DNA of 64,000 bases from Ottowia oryzae (GTDB lineage: Bacteria > Pseudomonadota > Gammaproteobacteria > Burkholderiales > Burkholderiaceae_C): the NCBI RefSeq assembly GCF_003008535.1, contig NZ_CP027666.1:2779501-2843500 (forward strand), read 5' to 3'. The notes below the pieces were generated by a model. That model searched no databases. It was not told the origin of the DNA and saw only the letters and a program-made list of their open reading frames with translations. The first letter of the stretch is position 1. Each line of letters begins with the position of its first letter. Both the position numbers and the translations under genes were made by a program. Shown piece by piece: positions 61,574 through 64,000 of the stretch.

Positions 61574-62205
61574 ACGCCGCGCTCGCCACACCCAACCTGG
61601 CCGAAGTCAACGCCCAGCTGGGGCGCTACGCGCCCGAGCTGGTGCGCTGGGCGCTGGGCCTGGGGCAGCGGGCCATCGTCACCACCAACTTCCGCCCTTT
61701 CGAGGCGGTGATCCTGCACATGGTCACGCGCGTGCAGCCCGACGTGCCCGTGGTCTGGATGGACAACGGCTACAACACCGAAGCCACCTACCGCTTTGCC
61801 GACGAGGTGACCCGGCAGCTGAAGCTGAACCTGCAGATTTACCTGCCGCGCCGCAGCCGCGCGCACCGCGAAGCGCTGGAAGGCCCCGCCCCCGCGCTGG
61901 ATGACCCGCGCCACGCCGCCTTCACCGAAGAGGTAAAGCTGGAGCCCTTTGCCCGCGCCCTGCGCGAAACCGCGCCCAAGGTCTGGTTTACCGCACTGCG
62001 CGCCACCGACACCGCCGTGCGCGCGGCGATGGAGCCGGTCAGCATCAACCCCGACGGGCTGATCAAGGTGGCGCCGCTGCTGCACTGGTCGTCCAAGGAT
62101 TTGTACGAGTACTGCCAGGCGCACGGCCTGCCGAACAACTTCGACTACGTGGACCCAACCAAGGCCGAGGACAACCGCGAATGCGGGTTGCACATAGAGC
62201 ACTAG
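61570..62205 (+). CDS. cysH: Phosphoadenylyl-sulfate reductase family protein (CysH-like)
   Basis: Reduces activated sulfate (PAPS or APS) to sulfite. The 211-residue protein is short for the family. The PP-loop region is divergent (GQRAIVTTNFRPFEAVILHM), VWMDNGYNTEATYRFADEVT follows, and the catalytic C-terminal RECGLHIEH (Cys205) is present. Only one other cysteine exists, so the CC and CxxC pairs that hold the [4Fe-4S] cluster of APS reductases are absent. It starts in an ATGA overlap with the DUF934 gene and precedes cysD. Substrate preference cannot be decided from sequence. Confidence 0.85.
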   Translation: MNAALATPNLAEVNAQLGRYAPELVRWALGLGQRAIVTTNFRPFEAVILHMVTRVQPDVPVVWMDNGYNTEATYRFADEVTRQLKLNLQIYLPRRSRAHREALEGPAPALDDPRHAAFTEEVKLEPFARALRETAPKVWFTALRATDTAVRAAMEPVSINPDGLIKVAPLLHWSSKDLYEYCQAHGLPNNFDYVDPTKAEDNRECGLHIEH

Positions 62206-62211
62206 CGTGCT

Positions 62212-62290
62212 ACCCCCTGAGTCGCCTGCGGCGCCTTCCCCCTCTCTCTTCGGGAGGGGACAACGTCAGTGCCGGGCGCAGGTTCGTGCA
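62212..62290 (+). repeat. Second repeat family (~80 bp), copy B, between cysH and cysD
   Basis: The plus strand reads ACCCCCTGAGTCGCCTGCGG, then CGCCTTCCCCCTCTCTC, then TTCGGGAGGGGACAACG and CCGGGCGCAGGTTCG. It matches copy A at 25423-25505 and is shorter by about 15 bases in the middle. Confidence 0.8.
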
Positions 62291-62378
62291 CGCCGTTCGC
62301 TGGTGATTGGGGCGCTGCCCAGCCGTCCGTTGAAGTGCGAGCGAAGCCGACCCAGCGTGTCTTAGATGTTGAGAACAA

Positions 62379-63386
62379 ATGCCGGATACCGAAACTGCCC
62401 CGATGAACGCTCCTGTGAAACCTGATGCGATCGAGTCGGCCTTGAACCAGGCCGGCGCCCACCACCTGAGCAACGCGCACCTGGACGCACTGGAAGAAGA
62501 AACCATCTTCATCCTGCGCGAAGTGGCGGCGGCGTTTGAGCGCCCGGCGCTGCTGTTTTCGGGCGGCAAGGATTCGCTGGTGATGCTCAAGTGCGCCGAA
62601 AAAGCCTTCGTGAACACGAAGGGCCCCTCCGGTAGCCAAGGCCGCATTCCCTACCCGCTGCTGATGATCGATACCGGCCACAACTTTCCTGAGGTAACCG
62701 ATTTCCGCGACCTGCGCGCCAAGGAACTGGGCGCCGAGCTGATCGTGCGCAGCGTGGAAGACAGCATGGCGCGCGGCACCGTGCGCCTGGCGCACCCGGG
62801 CGAGAGCCGCAACGTGCACCAGTCGGTCACGCTGCTCGAGGCGATCGAGGAATTCCGCTTTGACGCGCTGATCGGCGGCGCCCGCCGCGACGAAGAAAAA
62901 GCCCGCGCCAAAGAGCGCATCTTCAGCCACCGCGACAGCTTCGGCCAGTGGCAGCCCAAGGCACAGCGGCCCGAGCTGTGGACGCTGTTCAACACCCGCC
63001 TGCAGCCGGGCGAGCACTTTCGCGTGTTCCCGATCAGCAACTGGACCGAGCTGGACGTGTGGCAGTACATCGAGCGCGAGCAGGTCGCCCTGCCCAGCAT
63101 TTACTACGCGCACCAGCGCGAGGTGGTAGAGCGGCGCGGCCTGCTGGTGCCGGTGACCGACCTCACCCCGCCCAAGGAGGGTGAAACCGTGGAAACGCGC
63201 ACCGTGCGCTTTCGCACCGTGGGCGACATCACCTGCACCTGCCCGGTGGAAAGCCCCGCCGCCACGCCGGGCGAGATCGTCATCGAGACGCTGGCCGCCG
63301 AAGTCAGCGAACGCGGCGCCACGCGCATGGACGACAAGACCAGCGAGGCGAGCATGGAAAAGCGCAAGAAGGACGGGTATTTCTGA
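62379..63386 (+). CDS. cysD: Sulfate adenylyltransferase subunit 2
   Basis: The catalytic ATP-pyrophosphatase-type subunit making APS from sulfate and ATP with CysN. The PP-loop SGGKDS is at 61-66; MIDTGHNFPEVTDFRDLRAK, NVHQSVTLLEAIEEFRFDAL and IGGARRDEEKARAKERIFSH are typical, and the end MEKRKKDGYF is diagnostic. The 335-residue protein has a short extra loop (NTKGPSGSQ) after the PP-loop helix. The first ATG at 62379 is used; one at 62403 is possible and neither has a clear ribosome binding site. It sits 146 bp before cysN. Confidence 0.95.
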   Translation: MPDTETAPMNAPVKPDAIESALNQAGAHHLSNAHLDALEEETIFILREVAAAFERPALLFSGGKDSLVMLKCAEKAFVNTKGPSGSQGRIPYPLLMIDTGHNFPEVTDFRDLRAKELGAELIVRSVEDSMARGTVRLAHPGESRNVHQSVTLLEAIEEFRFDALIGGARRDEEKARAKERIFSHRDSFGQWQPKAQRPELWTLFNTRLQPGEHFRVFPISNWTELDVWQYIEREQVALPSIYYAHQREVVERRGLLVPVTDLTPPKEGETVETRTVRFRTVGDITCTCPVESPAATPGEIVIETLAAEVSERGATRMDDKTSEASMEKRKKDGYF

Positions 63387-63532
63387 CGTGCATCCCTCGG
63401 ATGGGAACGCAGCCAGGGCTTGGCAAAGCCTTCGCCCGGCTGCCCTGGACGGGGCGGTTGCATTGCGTGCGCCGCGCGGCTGGCACCACGGTTGCGCCAA
63501 AAGCTTGCAGATCTGAATTCTGAAGGAAGACC

Positions 63533-64000
63533 ATGACAACTACCGAATTGATAGCTGCTCGCGCAGATCAGACGGGCGCTGAAGCCACTTTTGACACCCA
63601 ATCCGCCCTGCGCTTCATCACCTGCGGCAGTGTGGACGATGGCAAGAGCACGCTGATCGGCCGCCTGCTGGTCGACAGCAAGGCCGTGCTGCAAGACCAC
63701 CTGGCGGGCGTCACCCGGTCGGGCGAAACCGATCTGGCGCTGCTCACCGACGGGCTGCAGGCCGAGCGGGAGCAAGGCATCACCATCGACGTGGCGTACC
63801 GCTACTTCAGCACCGAAGCACGCAAGTTCATCATTGGCGACGCACCGGGGCACGAGCAGTACACGCGCAACATGGTCACCGCCGCGTCGCAGGCCGATGC
63901 CGCCGTGGTGCTGGTGGACGCCACCAAGCTGGACTGGCGCAACGACCAGCTGGCGCTGCTGCCGCAAACGCGCCGCCACGCGCTGCTGGCGCACCTGCTG
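63533..64000 (+). CDS. cysN: Sulfate adenylyltransferase subunit 1, partial (cut by window end)
   Basis: The first 156 codons of the GTPase subunit that drives CysD. G1 CGSVDDGKSTLIGRLLVDSK is at 31-50, EREQGITIDVAYRYF follows, G3 is DAPGHEQYTRNM. G4 and the rest, including any CysC fusion, lie beyond the window. The ATG at 63533 has GAAGGAAG upstream. Residues 4-21 (TELIAARADQTGAEATFD) are encoded by a dispersed repeat and extend the N-terminus before the normal fold. Confidence 0.95.
   Translation, partial: MTTTELIAARADQTGAEATFDTQSALRFITCGSVDDGKSTLIGRLLVDSKAVLQDHLAGVTRSGETDLALLTDGLQAEREQGITIDVAYRYFSTEARKFIIGDAPGHEQYTRNMVTAASQADAAVVLVDATKLDWRNDQLALLPQTRRHALLAHLL
63544..63594 (+). repeat. 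Dispersed ~50-bp repeat, copy 21, in frame at the cysN N-terminus
   Basis: The plus strand reads CGAATTGATAGCTGCTCGCG, then CAGATCAGACGGGCGCTGAA, then GCCACTTTTGA. It is full length and translated. Confidence 0.88.

Overview
The window is a GC-rich chromosomal segment of a betaproteobacterium, most likely Comamonadaceae (Burkholderiales). The smc-zipA-ligA order, a phasin, IPTL-CTERM surface proteins and a dense family of short intergenic repeats containing TTGATAGCTGCCAGCGC all fit that family. The genus cannot be fixed from sequence alone. I see no tRNA or rRNA gene, transposase, prophage or CRISPR array. Most genes are core metabolism.

Layout. 1-1.3 kb: edge of a PAS-containing (Aer-like) chemoreceptor gene with a roadblock/LC7 gene, then a cysteine-cluster protein. 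1.5-5.3 kb: tryptophan-to-anthranilate (kynurenine) cluster kynB-kynU-exonuclease-kynA. 5.3-12.3 kb, minus strand: an Imm33/DUF2185-like orphan, a GDT1-type Mn exporter behind a yybP-ykoY Mn2+ riboswitch, an ion antiporter, pncB, a nitroreductase, a thioesterase and a class-IV-like deacetylase. 12.5-14.6 kb: a phasin and a Fur-box-preceded ferric-binding protein. 15-21.8 kb: a glycine-rich IPTL-CTERM surface protein, a PQQ-type sugar dehydrogenase, an NlpC/P60 hydrolase, peptide deformylase with a lipoprotein, and a ROK kinase. 21.9-29 kb: ligA-zipA-smc. 30-36.2 kb: lysine/DAP operon dapC-dapD-(PilU-like ATPase)-dapE-prmB-Nudix. 36.4-42 kb: a Fur-box-preceded TonB receptor, an ABC-F ATPase and two small membrane-protein genes. 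42.4-52 kb: urate catabolism (puuD, xdhC, uraH, GntR regulator, puuE, a uraD/allantoate-amidohydrolase fusion, an M20 peptidase, an NCS2 permease). 52-54.6 kb: two tandem leucine-rich-repeat IPTL-CTERM proteins. 54.8-64 kb: a DODA dioxygenase, then sulfate assimilation cysI-(ppc)-DUF934-cysH-cysD-cysN, cut by the window end.

How genes work together. Urate enters through the permease, is oxidised by PuuD, and passes through UraH, UraD and PuuE to the allantoate amidohydrolase. Two sites with the core TGTATACA, one before puuD and one between uraH and gntR, suggest control by the GntR protein. The iron genes share a near-identical Fur-like box. KynA, KynB and KynU turn tryptophan into anthranilate. 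DapC, DapD and DapE feed diaminopimelate synthesis.

The strongest signal not explained by the genes is a roughly 50-bp repeat with at least 21 recognisable copies in 64 kb. Several copies are read as protein: inside DapE, at the N-termini of CysN and the DUF934 protein, in the sugar-dehydrogenase signal peptide, in the ABC-F linker, and at the C-terminal ends of the GntR and LRR proteins. A second, different repeat of about 80 bp occurs twice, between smc and zipA and between cysH and cysD.
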